This document shows, piece after piece, positions 45,194 to 53,521 of a stretch of 64,000 bases of DNA (within the stretch, counting starts at the first letter, position 1; every line of letters begins with the position of its first letter). Location: assembly GCF_002305855.1 (NCBI RefSeq), contig NZ_CP022163.1, positions 7,941,765 to 8,005,764 on the forward strand, in the 5' to 3' direction. The DNA comes from Melittangium boletus DSM 14713 (GTDB lineage Bacteria > Myxococcota > Myxococcia > Myxococcales > Myxococcaceae). The notes beneath the pieces were generated by a model, which was not told the DNA's origin, did not search any database, and saw only the letters and a list, made by a program, of their open reading frames with translations. The translations under genes were made by a program, and so were the position numbers.

Positions 45194-46039
45194 ATGGGCA
45201 TCAAGAAGTACAAGCCGACCTCCGCCGCCCGCCGCCTCATGACGGTGTCCGACTTCGCGGACATCACCAAGGGGACGCCGGAGAAGAAGCTCACCGAGTC
45301 TCTGTCGAAGTCCGGTGGCCGCAACGCTCACGGTCACATCACCCGCCGTCACCAGGGTGGTGGTCATAAGCGTCGCTACCGCATCATCGATTTCAAGCGT
45401 CGTGACAAGGACGGCGTGCCGGCCAAGGTCGCGGCGGTGGAGTACGATCCGAACCGCTCCGCCAACATCGCCCTCCTGCACTACGCGGATGGCGAGAAGC
45501 GCTACATTATCGCCCCCGTCGACCTGAAGGTGGGCGACACGGTGATGGCGGGCGAGAACGCGGACATCCGTCCGGGCAACAGCCTGCCGCTCATCAACAT
45601 CCCGGTGGGTACGGTCATCCACAACGTGGAGCTCAAGCCCGGCCGTGGTGCGCAGATCATCCGCTCGGCGGGTTCCTCCGGCCAGCTGATGGCGAAGGAA
45701 GGCCGCTACGCCCAGGTGCGTCTGCCCTCCGGCGCGGTGCGCATGGTGCTCATCGAGTGCCGCGCCACCGTGGGCCAGGTCGGTAACCTGGAGCACGAGA
45801 TCATCCGGATCGGTAAGGCGGGTCGCAGCCGCTGGCTGGGCATCCGTCCCACCGTCCGCGGTCTGGCGATGAACCCGGTCGATCACCCGCACGGTGGTGG
45901 TGAGGGCAAGTCCGGCCAGGGTAATCCGCACCCCGTGTCTCCGTGGGGCCAGAAGACCAAGGGTCTGAGCACGCGCAAGAACAAGCGCACTGACAAGTTC
46001 ATCGTGAGCGTCCGCCGCCCGGGCGCGCGCAGCCAGTAG
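45194..46039 (+). CDS. rplB: 50S ribosomal protein L2
   Basis: 281 aa, usual length. The peptidyl-transferase-proximal segment MNPVDHPHGGGEGKS includes the conserved His. Complete, and in canonical position. Confidence 0.97.
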   Translation: MGIKKYKPTSAARRLMTVSDFADITKGTPEKKLTESLSKSGGRNAHGHITRRHQGGGHKRRYRIIDFKRRDKDGVPAKVAAVEYDPNRSANIALLHYADGEKRYIIAPVDLKVGDTVMAGENADIRPGNSLPLINIPVGTVIHNVELKPGRGAQIIRSAGSSGQLMAKEGRYAQVRLPSGAVRMVLIECRATVGQVGNLEHEIIRIGKAGRSRWLGIRPTVRGLAMNPVDHPHGGGEGKSGQGNPHPVSPWGQKTKGLSTRKNKRTDKFIVSVRRPGARSQ

Positions 46040-46054
46040 TCGAGGGTTCAAACA

Positions 46055-46336
46055 ATGGCGCGTTCGATTAAGAAGGGTCCGTTCGTCGATGGGTACCTCG
46101 TCAAGAAGGTCGAGGACATGATCAAGACGAACAAGAAGAGTGTCGTGAAGACGTGGTCCCGCCGTTCGACCATCCTTCCGGAGTTCGTGGGTCACACCTT
46201 CGCGGTGCACAACGGCCGCAAGTTCATCCCCGTCTTCGTGACCGAGAACATGGTGGGCCACAAGCTCGGCGAGTTCGCCCCGACGCGTACGTTCGGCGGT
46301 CACTCGGCGGAGAAGAAGGTCGCCAAGGGCAAGTAG
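46055..46336 (+). CDS. rpsS: 30S ribosomal protein S19
   Basis: 93 aa (MARSIKKGPFVDGYLVKKVED, ending GHSAEKKVAKGK). Binds the 16S rRNA head with S13. Gap to rplB is 15 bp. Confidence 0.97.
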   Translation: MARSIKKGPFVDGYLVKKVEDMIKTNKKSVVKTWSRRSTILPEFVGHTFAVHNGRKFIPVFVTENMVGHKLGEFAPTRTFGGHSAEKKVAKGK

Positions 46337-46376
46337 TCGGCCCCGCTGACAGGCGGCGTCCGCCAGAGGAGATGAC

Positions 46377-46724
46377 ATGGAGTCGAAGGCACATCTGAGG
46401 TTTCTGAGCATGTCGCCCCGGAAGGTTTCCACCGTGGCGGCGCTTGTCCGGGGCAAGTCGGTAGGCCAGGCCCTGAACATCCTGCGCTTCACCAGCCGCG
46501 CCGCGGCACTCCCGGTGGCCAAGCTCATCAAGAGCGCCGTGGCCAACGCGACCGACCTGTCCAAGGGGCAGGTCGATGTGGACAAGCTCGTCGTGAAGAC
46601 GATCTCGGTGGATCAGGGTCCGACCCAGCGCCGCTACATGCCGCGCGCCATGGGTCGCGCCTCGCGCATCAACAAGAAGACCAGCCACATTCACGTGGTC
46701 CTGGCCGAGGCGGCCAAGAAGTAG
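46377..46724 (+). CDS. rplV: 50S ribosomal protein L22
   Basis: 115 aa; KAHLRFLSMSPRKVSTVAALVRGK and the tunnel beta-hairpin region RRYMPRAMGRASRINKKTSHI are intact, so macrolide-resistance-type changes are not seen. Confidence 0.96.
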   Translation: MESKAHLRFLSMSPRKVSTVAALVRGKSVGQALNILRFTSRAAALPVAKLIKSAVANATDLSKGQVDVDKLVVKTISVDQGPTQRRYMPRAMGRASRINKKTSHIHVVLAEAAKK

Positions 46725-46769
46725 GCCGCCCGCCTGGCGCACCACGCAACCGATTGAAGGAGACGCACG

Positions 46770-47435
<666 letters not shown>

Positions 47436-47443
47436 CTCTCCAG

Positions 47444-47469
47444 GAGCCGCTCCGAGAGGAGCGGCTCCG
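47444..47469 (+). promoter_or_regulatory. Perfect 11-bp hairpin with GAGA tetraloop between rpsC and rplP
   Basis: GGAGCCGCTCC (47444-47454), GNRA-type loop GAGA, GGAGCGGCTCC (47459-47469). No T-tract follows; the rplP ATG is 23 bases downstream. Well suited as an RNA structural or processing element. Confidence 0.72.
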
Positions 47470-47491
47470 TTGGGATTGAAGGACACCGACG

Positions 47492-47911
47492 ATGCTTCAG
47501 CCTGCTCGTACGAAGTTCCGCAAGATGCACAAGGGCCGCATGCCGGGCCTGGCTCACCGTGGCAGCGATCTCACCTACGGTGAGTACGGCCTCATGTCCC
47601 TGCAGCCGGGGTGGCTCACCTCGCGGCAGATCGAGGCGGCCCGTATCGCGATGACGCGCCACATCAAGCGTGGTGGCAAGATCTGGATTCGCGTTTTCCC
47701 GGACAAGCCCATCACGAAGAAGCCCGCCGAAACCCGTATGGGTACCGGTAAGGGTGGTGTGGAGTACTACGTGGCGGTGGTCAAGCCCGGTCGCATCCTC
47801 TACGAGATGGAGGGAACGACGCCCGAGGTTGCCACCAGTGCCCTGAAGTTGGCCCAGGCCAAGCTGCCGGTGCTGACGAAGATCGTCACCCGCAGCGAGC
47901 TGGCGCTCTAG
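47492..47911 (+). CDS. rplP: 50S ribosomal protein L16
   Basis: 139 aa (MLQPARTKFRKMHKGRMPGLAHRG; motif KPAETRMGTGKGGVEYYVAVVKPG). Contacts tRNA in the A site. The Arg targeted by the YcfD hydroxylase family is in a conserved context. Confidence 0.96.
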   Translation: MLQPARTKFRKMHKGRMPGLAHRGSDLTYGEYGLMSLQPGWLTSRQIEAARIAMTRHIKRGGKIWIRVFPDKPITKKPAETRMGTGKGGVEYYVAVVKPGRILYEMEGTTPEVATSALKLAQAKLPVLTKIVTRSELAL

Positions 47912-47920
47912 TTCCGCCGG

Positions 47921-47948
47921 GGGCGGCTCTTTGATATGAGGGCCGCCC
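47921..47948 (+). promoter_or_regulatory. 11-bp hairpin between rplP and rpmC
   Basis: GGGCGGCTCTT (47921-47931) pairs with GAGGGCCGCCC (47938-47948) around TGATAT, with two T-G wobbles. No T-tract. GAGGAG for rpmC lies just downstream. Confidence 0.6.
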
Positions 47949-47971
47949 GCTGGCTCTGAGGAGATTTGAAG

Positions 47972-48178
47972 ATGGCGACTGCGAAAGAACTCAAGGAGCT
48001 CTCGGAGGCCGACCTGAAGCAGCGCGCGGCGGAATTGCGCGACACGCTGTTCCAGGACCAGCTGAAGCGGGCGACTGGCTCGCTGGACAACCCGTCCGAG
48101 CGGACCCAGCACAAGCGCGATCTGGCGCGCATCCTGACCGTCCTGGGAGAGAAGACCCGGACGGAGAAGAAGGCTTAG
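47972..48178 (+). CDS. rpmC: 50S ribosomal protein L29
   Basis: 68 aa, helical hairpin protein (MATAKELKELSEADLKQRAAEL). ATG 47972 is well spaced from GAGGAG (47958-47963). A TTG two codons earlier is less likely. Confidence 0.95.
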   Translation: MATAKELKELSEADLKQRAAELRDTLFQDQLKRATGSLDNPSERTQHKRDLARILTVLGEKTRTEKKA

Positions 48179-48189
48179 GAGCTTTTCTC

Positions 48190-48504
48190 ATGGCTGAAGC
48201 GACTCAATCCACTCCCGCCACGACCCCCTCCCGCGGCCGTCCCAAGACGCGCGTGGGCATCGTGACCTCCAACAAGATGCAGAAGACGGTGGTGGTCACC
48301 GTCTCGCGCCGCTCGGCTCACCCCAAGTACGGGAAGATCCTGAACGCGCGCGAGAAGTACAAGGCGCACGTCGAGGACCACGACTACCCGGCCAAGATCA
48401 CCATCAACGAGGGTGATCGGGTGCGCATCGCCGAGACCCGGCCGACCTCGAAGGACAAGCGGTGGCGGGTGGTCGAGGTGTTGGAGAAGAGCAAGAACGT
48501 CTGA
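48190..48504 (+). CDS. rpsQ: 30S ribosomal protein S17, N-terminally extended
   Basis: 104 aa compared with about 85 usual. The core starts near RVGIVTSNKMQKTVVVTVSRR; the first ~20 residues are a Thr/Pro/Ala-rich extension. ATG 48190 lies 11 bp after rpmC. Confidence 0.95.
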   Translation: MAEATQSTPATTPSRGRPKTRVGIVTSNKMQKTVVVTVSRRSAHPKYGKILNAREKYKAHVEDHDYPAKITINEGDRVRIAETRPTSKDKRWRVVEVLEKSKNV

Positions 48505-48531
48505 GCCGTCCGAGCCCGCGTCGCCACTTGG

Positions 48532-48567
48532 CGCGCGGGGACCGTGGCTCGAGCCGCGCGGTGCCCC
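48532..48567 (+). promoter_or_regulatory. Two mutually exclusive hairpins between rpsQ and rplN
   Basis: CGCGCGG (48532-48538) can pair with CCGCGCG (48554-48560). Alternatively GGGGACCG (48537-48544) pairs with CGGTGCCCC (48559-48567, one bulge). The two share bases, so only one can form at a time, giving a switch-like layout ahead of the spc block. Confidence 0.5.
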
Positions 48568-48612
48568 TCCTGACCGGAAGGGCCTGCAGCAAGCTGAGAG
48601 AGGGAATTCCAG

Positions 48613-48981
48613 ATGATTCAGATGACGAGCGTGCTCGACGTGGCCGACAACTCGGGCGCCAAGAAGGTGTTCTGCATCAAGGTGTTGGGTGGCTCCAAGC
48701 GCAAGTACGCGTCCATCGGCGATGTGATCGTCGTGTCGATCCGCGAGGCGCTGCCGAACTCCAAGGTGAAGAAGGGTGACGTGGCCAAGGCGGTCATCGT
48801 GCGCACGGCGCGCGAGGTGGGCCGTCCGGATGGCAGCTACATCAAGTTCGATGGCAACTCCGCCGTCCTCATCAACAAGGACCTGGAGCCCATTGGGACG
48901 CGCATCTTTGGGCCGGTGGCCCGCGAGCTCCGCGCCCGTAAGTTCATGAAGATCATCTCGCTCGCTCCCGAGGTCCTCTAG
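48613..48981 (+). CDS. rplN: 50S ribosomal protein L14
   Basis: 122 aa, universal length (MIQMTSVLDVADNSGAKKVFCI; ENKDLEPIGTRIFGPVARELR-type end). First gene of the spc segment, preceded by a 108-bp structured gap. Confidence 0.97.
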   Translation: MIQMTSVLDVADNSGAKKVFCIKVLGGSKRKYASIGDVIVVSIREALPNSKVKKGDVAKAVIVRTAREVGRPDGSYIKFDGNSAVLINKDLEPIGTRIFGPVARELRARKFMKIISLAPEVL

Positions 48982-49018
48982 TAGGGCGTCAGGCGGTCCG
49001 CGAGGAGGGAGAGGAACC

Positions 49019-49354
49019 ATGGAGAAGCTCAAGGTTGGAGACACCGTGCAGGTCATCGCGGGCGCCGAGCGCTCGGAGAAGACCGAGGCGACCAAGCGCG
49101 GGAAGATCCTGAAGATCGACCGTGAGGCCCAGCGTGTGACCGTGGAAGGTCTGCGCATGGTCAAGCGGCACCTGCGCAAGACGCAGCAGCAGCCCGAGGG
49201 TGGCATCGTCGAGAAGCCGGGCACGATCCACATCTCGGACGTCCAGCTGGTCTGCGCGAAGTGCGGCAAGCCGACCCGCGTGGGTATCAGGCTGGATGGT
49301 GACAAGAAGAAGCGGTTCTGCAAGCGCAAGGATTGCAACGGCCTGATTGACTAG
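49019..49354 (+). CDS. rplX: 50S ribosomal protein L24 with C-terminal zinc motif
   Basis: 111 aa. KOW motif KLKVGDTVQVIAGAERSEKTEAT (shifted Arg/Lys spacing) and a C-terminal C-x2-C ... C-x4-C set (CAKCGKPTRVG, FCKRKDC) likely to bind zinc. Confidence 0.95.
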   Translation: MEKLKVGDTVQVIAGAERSEKTEATKRGKILKIDREAQRVTVEGLRMVKRHLRKTQQQPEGGIVEKPGTIHISDVQLVCAKCGKPTRVGIRLDGDKKKRFCKRKDCNGLID

Positions 49355-49487
49355 GGTCGTCGGTTCGGGCATGTATGCGCGCCCTTTGCCCTGCCCGGGC
49401 GAGGGGAGAGCAGACGGGCAGATGTCGCCGGGGCTCCGAAGGACCCGTAGGGCTCCGGTGTTTTCAGTTTTCATGAAGTACTGATCG

Positions 49488-49510
49488 GCGCGCTGGGTCC
49501 AGGGCCGCGC
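49488..49510 (+). promoter_or_regulatory. Hairpin in the 177-bp gap before rplE
   Basis: GCGCG (49488-49492) pairs with CGCGC (49506-49510), inner CTG (49493-49495) with CAG (49500-49502). The gap is long for this operon. In E. coli S8 represses the spc operon by binding mRNA near this position, but no S8-site consensus was verified here. Confidence 0.35.
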
Positions 49511-49531
49511 TCCGAAGCAGGGGACAAGACG

Positions 49532-50182
49532 ATGGCTGAAGAGAAGAAGGACGCGGCGAAGAAGGAAAAGAAGGGCCGCAAGAAGGACGAAGTCAAGAAG
49601 GCTGGATTCGCGGCGAACATCGAAGAAGGTCTCGAGGCCAAGCCGGCGCGGCTCAAGCTGCGCTTCCGCAAGGAAGGCGTGTCCGCGCTGATGAAGGAAC
49701 TGGGGCTCAAGAACCCCATGCAGGTTCCGCGTCTCGAGAAGATCGTCGTCAACATGGGCCTCGGCGAGGCGCTCGCCAACGCCAAGATCCTCGAGTCCGC
49801 CGTGGATCAGCTGGGCGCCATCACCGGCCAGAAGCCCGTGGTGACCCGTGCCCGCAAGTCGATCGCGAACTTCAAGCTGCGTCAGGGCCAGGCCATCGGT
49901 GCCGCCGTCACGCTGCGCGGCGACCGGATGTACGAGTTCCTCGACCGCCTCATCACCGTGGCGTTGCCCCGCGTGCGCGACTTCAAGGGCGTGTCGCCCA
50001 AGGCGTTCGACGGAAAGGGTAACTACACCCTCGGCGTGCGCGAGCAGATCATCTTCCCTGAAATCAACTACGACCAGATCGAGAAGGTGAAGGGGCTGAA
50101 CATCAGCTTCGTCACCACTGCGGAAAACGACGAGCAGGGGCTGGCGCTGATGCGTCACTTCGGTATGCCGTTCCGCCAGTAA
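49532..50182 (+). CDS. rplE: 50S ribosomal protein L5 with Lys-rich N-terminal extension
   Basis: 216 aa against about 179 usual. The conserved core begins near RLKLRFRKEGVSALMKELGLKNP and includes KIVVNMGLGEA and RDFKGVSPKAFDGKGNYTLG. About 37 preceding residues (MAEEKKDAAKKEKKGRKKDE and on) are highly charged and disordered-looking. ATG 49532 has GGGGACA upstream; no internal start fits the core better. Confidence 0.95.
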   Translation: MAEEKKDAAKKEKKGRKKDEVKKAGFAANIEEGLEAKPARLKLRFRKEGVSALMKELGLKNPMQVPRLEKIVVNMGLGEALANAKILESAVDQLGAITGQKPVVTRARKSIANFKLRQGQAIGAAVTLRGDRMYEFLDRLITVALPRVRDFKGVSPKAFDGKGNYTLGVREQIIFPEINYDQIEKVKGLNISFVTTAENDEQGLALMRHFGMPFRQ

Positions 50183-50197
50183 CGAGGATCCGCACCC

Positions 50198-50383
50198 ATG
50201 GCCAAGCTCTCGAAGATCGCCCAGGCGAAGCGCAAGCCGAAGTTCTCCGTTCGCGCCTACAACCGTTGCCCGCTGTGCGGCCGTCCGCGCGCGTTCCTGC
50301 GGAAGTTCAACATGTGCCGTATCTGCTTCCGCAACCGCGCGCTGCGCGGTGAGGTCACCGGCGTCACCAAGTCGTCCTGGTAG
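50198..50383 (+). CDS. rpsZ: 30S ribosomal protein S14, zinc-binding type Z
   Basis: 61 aa, the short zinc form, with CPLC and CRIC pairs (NRCPLCGRPRAFLRKFNMCRICFR). 15 bp after rplE. Confidence 0.95.
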   Translation: MAKLSKIAQAKRKPKFSVRAYNRCPLCGRPRAFLRKFNMCRICFRNRALRGEVTGVTKSSW

Positions 50384-50400
50384 TCGGACGCGGGTCTTCG

Positions 50401-50515
50401 GACTCCTGGATGGAGTCTGAAGGCCTTGCCTCTCCTGAAGAGGGGAGGCCCTCGCGGTAGATGCAGTGCAATCGTGGCGAACCCCTGGGATGGGCCCAGC
50501 AGGCGCGGCGATTGC
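50401..50515 (+). promoter_or_regulatory. Three-hairpin leader between rpsZ and rpsH
   Basis: Hairpin 1: GACTCC/GGAGTC (50401-50417). Hairpin 2: GCCTCTCC/GGGGAGGC with one wobble (50428-50449). Hairpin 3: GCAATCG/CGATTGC (50468-50474 with 50509-50515) enclosing CTGGG/CCCAG (50485-50499). The 177-bp gap is otherwise non-coding, and it precedes the gene for S8, a known mRNA-binding autoregulator in E. coli. Confidence 0.55.
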
Positions 50516-50560
50516 GAACGCGGAGTCGGCTTGGCCGCTCCGCAAGGAAGGTAGCCATTC

Positions 50561-50962
50561 ATGTCGGTCGTCAACGATCCCATCGGCGACATGCTGACCC
50601 GTCTGCGCAACGGTTCGCGTGCGCGTCACGACAAGGTCGTCATGCCCCACTCGAACCTCAAGGTCGAGATCATCAAGGTTCTCAAGGCCGAGGGTTTCAT
50701 CGGGGACTACACGGTCCACGAGCGCGCGCCGCAGAACGAGATCTCCGTGCAGCTGAAGTACGGTCCGGATCGCGCTCCGGCCATCACGGGTATCCGCCGC
50801 ATCTCCAAGCCCGGCCTGCGCCGTTACGTCAACGTGCGTGAAATCCCCCAGGTTCTCGGGGGACTCGGCATTTCGATCCTGTCCACCTCCAAGGGCGTGC
50901 TGGTGGACTCCGAGGCTCGCAAGCAGAAGGTCGGCGGCGAGCTGCTCTGCACGGTCTACTAG
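50561..50962 (+). CDS. rpsH: 30S ribosomal protein S8
   Basis: 133 aa (MSVVNDPIGDMLTRLRNGSRARH; STSKGVLVDSEARKQKVGGELLCTVY). Central-domain 16S binder and, in E. coli, translational repressor of its operon. Confidence 0.97.
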   Translation: MSVVNDPIGDMLTRLRNGSRARHDKVVMPHSNLKVEIIKVLKAEGFIGDYTVHERAPQNEISVQLKYGPDRAPAITGIRRISKPGLRRYVNVREIPQVLGGLGISILSTSKGVLVDSEARKQKVGGELLCTVY

Positions 50963-51017
50963 CCAGCGGCCCGGGTGCCGCGGCTTTGGCCGCGACCTGG
51001 TCCTGCACGAGGGAATC

Positions 51018-51587
51018 ATGAGTCGGATTGGAAAGCTTCCGGTCAAGCTGGCGGACAAGACGAAGGCCACGGTCGTGGGCCGCCAGGTCAATTTCGAGGG
51101 TCCCAAGGGGAAGATGGTCGTTCAGCTTCCCGCCAAGGGCGTGAAGGTGACGGTCGCGGGCAATGAGGTTCGGGTCGAGCGCGAGGATGAGTCGCGTGAG
51201 TCCCGTAGCCTGCACGGCCTGACCCGCACGCTGCTGGCCAACGCGGCCAAGGGCGTTTCGTCGGGCTTCGAGCGTCGCCTGGACATCCGCGGCGTTGGTT
51301 TCCGCGCCGAGGTCAAGGGCAAGGCGATCAACTTCGCGCTGGGTTACTCGCACCCGGTGGTGTTCAACCTCCCCGAGGGCGTGACGGCCGAGGTCGACAA
51401 GACCGCGCGCACCGAGGATGGTCTGCCCACCCTGGGTCTGACGCTGCGCTCCGCGGACAAGGAAGTCCTCGGCGCCGCCGCGGTGAACATTCGCGCGCTG
51501 CGCCCGCCCGAGCCGTACAAGGGCAAGGGCATCAAGTACGCGACCGAGAAGATCCGCCGGAAGGAAGGCAAGACCGGTACCGCCTAG
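51018..51587 (+). CDS. rplF: 50S ribosomal protein L6
   Basis: 189 aa from ATG 51018 (MSRIGKLPVKLADKTKATVVGR; PPEPYKGKGIKYATEKIRRKEGKTG at the end). The upstream in-frame ORF to 50838 overlaps rpsH and is not used. Confidence 0.96.
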   Translation: MSRIGKLPVKLADKTKATVVGRQVNFEGPKGKMVVQLPAKGVKVTVAGNEVRVEREDESRESRSLHGLTRTLLANAAKGVSSGFERRLDIRGVGFRAEVKGKAINFALGYSHPVVFNLPEGVTAEVDKTARTEDGLPTLGLTLRSADKEVLGAAAVNIRALRPPEPYKGKGIKYATEKIRRKEGKTGTA

Positions 51588-51605
51588 TCGGAGTGAACAC
51601 TCAAC

Positions 51606-51631
51606 CGCATGGCCCCAAGGAGGGCCATGCG
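51606..51631 (+). promoter_or_regulatory. Perfect 10-bp hairpin between rplF and rplR
   Basis: CGCATGGCCC (51606-51615), loop CAAGGA, GGGCCATGCG (51622-51631). A smaller GGGG/CCCC element follows. No T-tract. Confidence 0.65.
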
Positions 51632-51683
51632 ATCATCCGGGGGTGGAACTCCCCATCACCGCCGGACGGAGAAAGAATCAGCC

Positions 51684-52040
51684 ATGTCGAACAAGGTCGA
51701 TCCGCGCATCAAGAGGAAGAACCGCATCCGCAAGAAGCTCTCGGGTACCACGGAGCGTCCGCGGCTCACGGTCTACAAGAGCCTCAAGCACATCTACGCC
51801 CAGGTGGTGGACGACACCACGGGTCGTACCCTGGCCTATGCCTCCTCGCTGTCCAAGGATCTCAAGGGCAAGGACGAGGGCGACAAGAAGGCCGACGCCA
51901 AGCGCGTGGGTACGCTGATCGCGGAGAAGTGCAAGGCGGCCAATGTCGAGGCGGTGGTGTTCGACCGCAACGGCTTCCCGTACCATGGTCGGATCGCCGC
52001 CGTGGCCGATGCCGCGCGCGAGGCCGGGCTGAAGTTCTAG
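51684..52040 (+). CDS. rplR: 50S ribosomal protein L18
   Basis: 118 aa (VDPRIKRKNRIRKKLSGTTERPRL; FDRNGFPYHGRIAAVADAAREAGLKF). Binds 5S rRNA with L5. ATG 51684. Confidence 0.96.
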   Translation: MSNKVDPRIKRKNRIRKKLSGTTERPRLTVYKSLKHIYAQVVDDTTGRTLAYASSLSKDLKGKDEGDKKADAKRVGTLIAEKCKAANVEAVVFDRNGFPYHGRIAAVADAAREAGLKF

Positions 52041-52067
52041 ACACCTTTCGAAGAAGGAAGTTCCCAA

Positions 52068-52586
52068 GTGGCAACTCCGATCAATCCGAACGATCTCGAC
52101 CTCACCGACCGGGTGGTGAACATCAACCGCGTCGCCAAGGTGGTGAAGGGCGGCCGGCGGTTCTCGTTCGCCGCGCTGGTGGTGGTGGGTGACGGCTCCG
52201 GTCATGTGGGCGTGGGCCTGGGCAAGGCCAACGAAGTTCCCGAGGCCATCCGCAAGGGCGGCGAGAACGCCAAGAAGAATCTCTTCCGCGTTCCGCTGCA
52301 GGGTCACACCATTCCTCACGAGGTGCTCGGGCACTTCGGCGCGGGGTGGGTGCTCCTCAAGCCGGCCGGTGAGGGTACGGGCGTCATCGCCGGTGGCGCG
52401 GTGCGCGCGGTCCTCGAGGCGGCGGGTATCCGCAACATCCTGACCAAGAGCCAGGGCTCGCGGAACCCCCACAACGTGCTCAAGGCCACCGTGGCCGGGC
52501 TCAAGAATCTGCGCTCCCCCGAGCAGGTGTCGCGCCTGCGTGGCAAGGACGTGGGTCCCACGAAGTCCGAAGAGGCGAGGGGCTAA
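52068..52586 (+). CDS. rpsE: 30S ribosomal protein S5
   Basis: 172 aa; GTG 52068 with GAAGGAAG upstream. VNINRVAKVVKGGRRFSFAAL and GGAVRAVLEAAGIRNILTKS are diagnostic. The spectinomycin-site loop (VVKGGRRF) is wild type. Confidence 0.96.
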   Translation: MATPINPNDLDLTDRVVNINRVAKVVKGGRRFSFAALVVVGDGSGHVGVGLGKANEVPEAIRKGGENAKKNLFRVPLQGHTIPHEVLGHFGAGWVLLKPAGEGTGVIAGGAVRAVLEAAGIRNILTKSQGSRNPHNVLKATVAGLKNLRSPEQVSRLRGKDVGPTKSEEARG

Positions 52587-52588
52587 TC

Positions 52589-52858
52589 ATGGCGCTGAAG
52601 GTCAAGCTGACGAAGAGCTCCGCGGGTTCCTCCGTGGACCAGCTCGCGACCATCGCGAGCCTCGGGCTGAAGAAGTTTGGCTCCGAGCGAATCCTTCAGG
52701 ACACGCCGACCGTGCGTGGTCTGGTGAACAAGGTCCGTCACCTGGTGACGGCCGAGACGGTGCAGGGCGATGCTCCCAAGATCGCTCGTCGCAAGCCTCG
52801 GAAGATCCGGGCCCGGGACGCCGCGCGCGCCCGCAAGGCCCAGGCCTCGAAGGCCTAG
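52589..52858 (+). CDS. rpmD: 50S ribosomal protein L30 with C-terminal extension
   Basis: 89 aa against about 60 usual. The core is LKVKLTKSSAGSSVDQLATIASLGLKK to VRHLVTAETV; the final ~25 residues form a basic Ala/Arg/Lys-rich tail. It starts 2 bp after rpsE. Confidence 0.93.
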   Translation: MALKVKLTKSSAGSSVDQLATIASLGLKKFGSERILQDTPTVRGLVNKVRHLVTAETVQGDAPKIARRKPRKIRARDAARARKAQASKA

Positions 52859-52876
52859 GGTAAGAGGACTCAGACA

Positions 52877-53395
52877 ATGTCGACTACGCTCAACAACCTG
52901 AAGCGGCCCGAGGGCTCCTGGCACCGTAAGAAGCGCGTGGGCCGTGGCCAGGGCAGCGGCCTGGGCAAGACGGCCGGTCGCGGTGGCAAGGGCCAGAAGG
53001 CTCGTTCCGGCAACATGCGGTTCGAGGGCTTCGAGGGCGGTCAGAGCCCGCTGCAGCGTCGGCTGCCGAAGTTCGGGTTCACCTCGCCCAACCGGACCAT
53101 CTACGCGGTGGTGAACCTCTCGGACCTCGAGGGCTTCGACGCGGGGACCACAGTGGACGTGGCTGCCCTGGAGAAGCAGGGTCTCGTGAAGGGCCGCTAC
53201 GACGGCGTGAAGGTGCTTGGCAGTGGCTCGCTGACCAAGAAGCTGACCCTGCGGGTCCACAAGCTCTCGGCTTCGGCCCGTGAGGCCGTCGAGAAGGCGG
53301 GCGGTTCCGCCGAGGAGCTTCCCCTGGTCGCCCACAAGCCCGAGTCCGCCGCGAAGGCGCACTCTGGCAAGGGCGTGAAGCAGGCCCGGAAGTGA
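52877..53395 (+). CDS. rplO: 50S ribosomal protein L15
   Basis: 172 aa, somewhat long owing to a Lys/Ala-rich tail. LKRPEGSWHRKKRVGRGQGSGLGKTAGRGGKGQKAR is the conserved Gly/Arg-rich N-terminal arm (positions about 7-42). Confidence 0.96.
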   Translation: MSTTLNNLKRPEGSWHRKKRVGRGQGSGLGKTAGRGGKGQKARSGNMRFEGFEGGQSPLQRRLPKFGFTSPNRTIYAVVNLSDLEGFDAGTTVDVAALEKQGLVKGRYDGVKVLGSGSLTKKLTLRVHKLSASAREAVEKAGGSAEELPLVAHKPESAAKAHSGKGVKQARK

Positions 53396-53396
53396 G

Positions 53397-53435
53397 GGAA
53401 GGGCGGGTCACACTCTCAGTGGTGCCCGCCTTTCC
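53397..53435 (+). promoter_or_regulatory. Long hairpin between rplO and secY
   Basis: GGAAGGGCGGGT (53397-53408) pairs with GCCCGCCTTTCC (53424-53435) with two wobbles; inner CACT (53411-53414) pairs with AGTG (53418-53421). It begins right after the rplO stop and could separate ribosomal-protein from secY expression. Confidence 0.6.
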
Positions 53436-53521
53436 ACCGGTGTAGGATTTCGCGCCCCTCTCCGAATGCGGATTGGGGCGCTGTTGTTCTCGCCTAAACC
53501 TTTTTAGGGGATGGATCCCAC

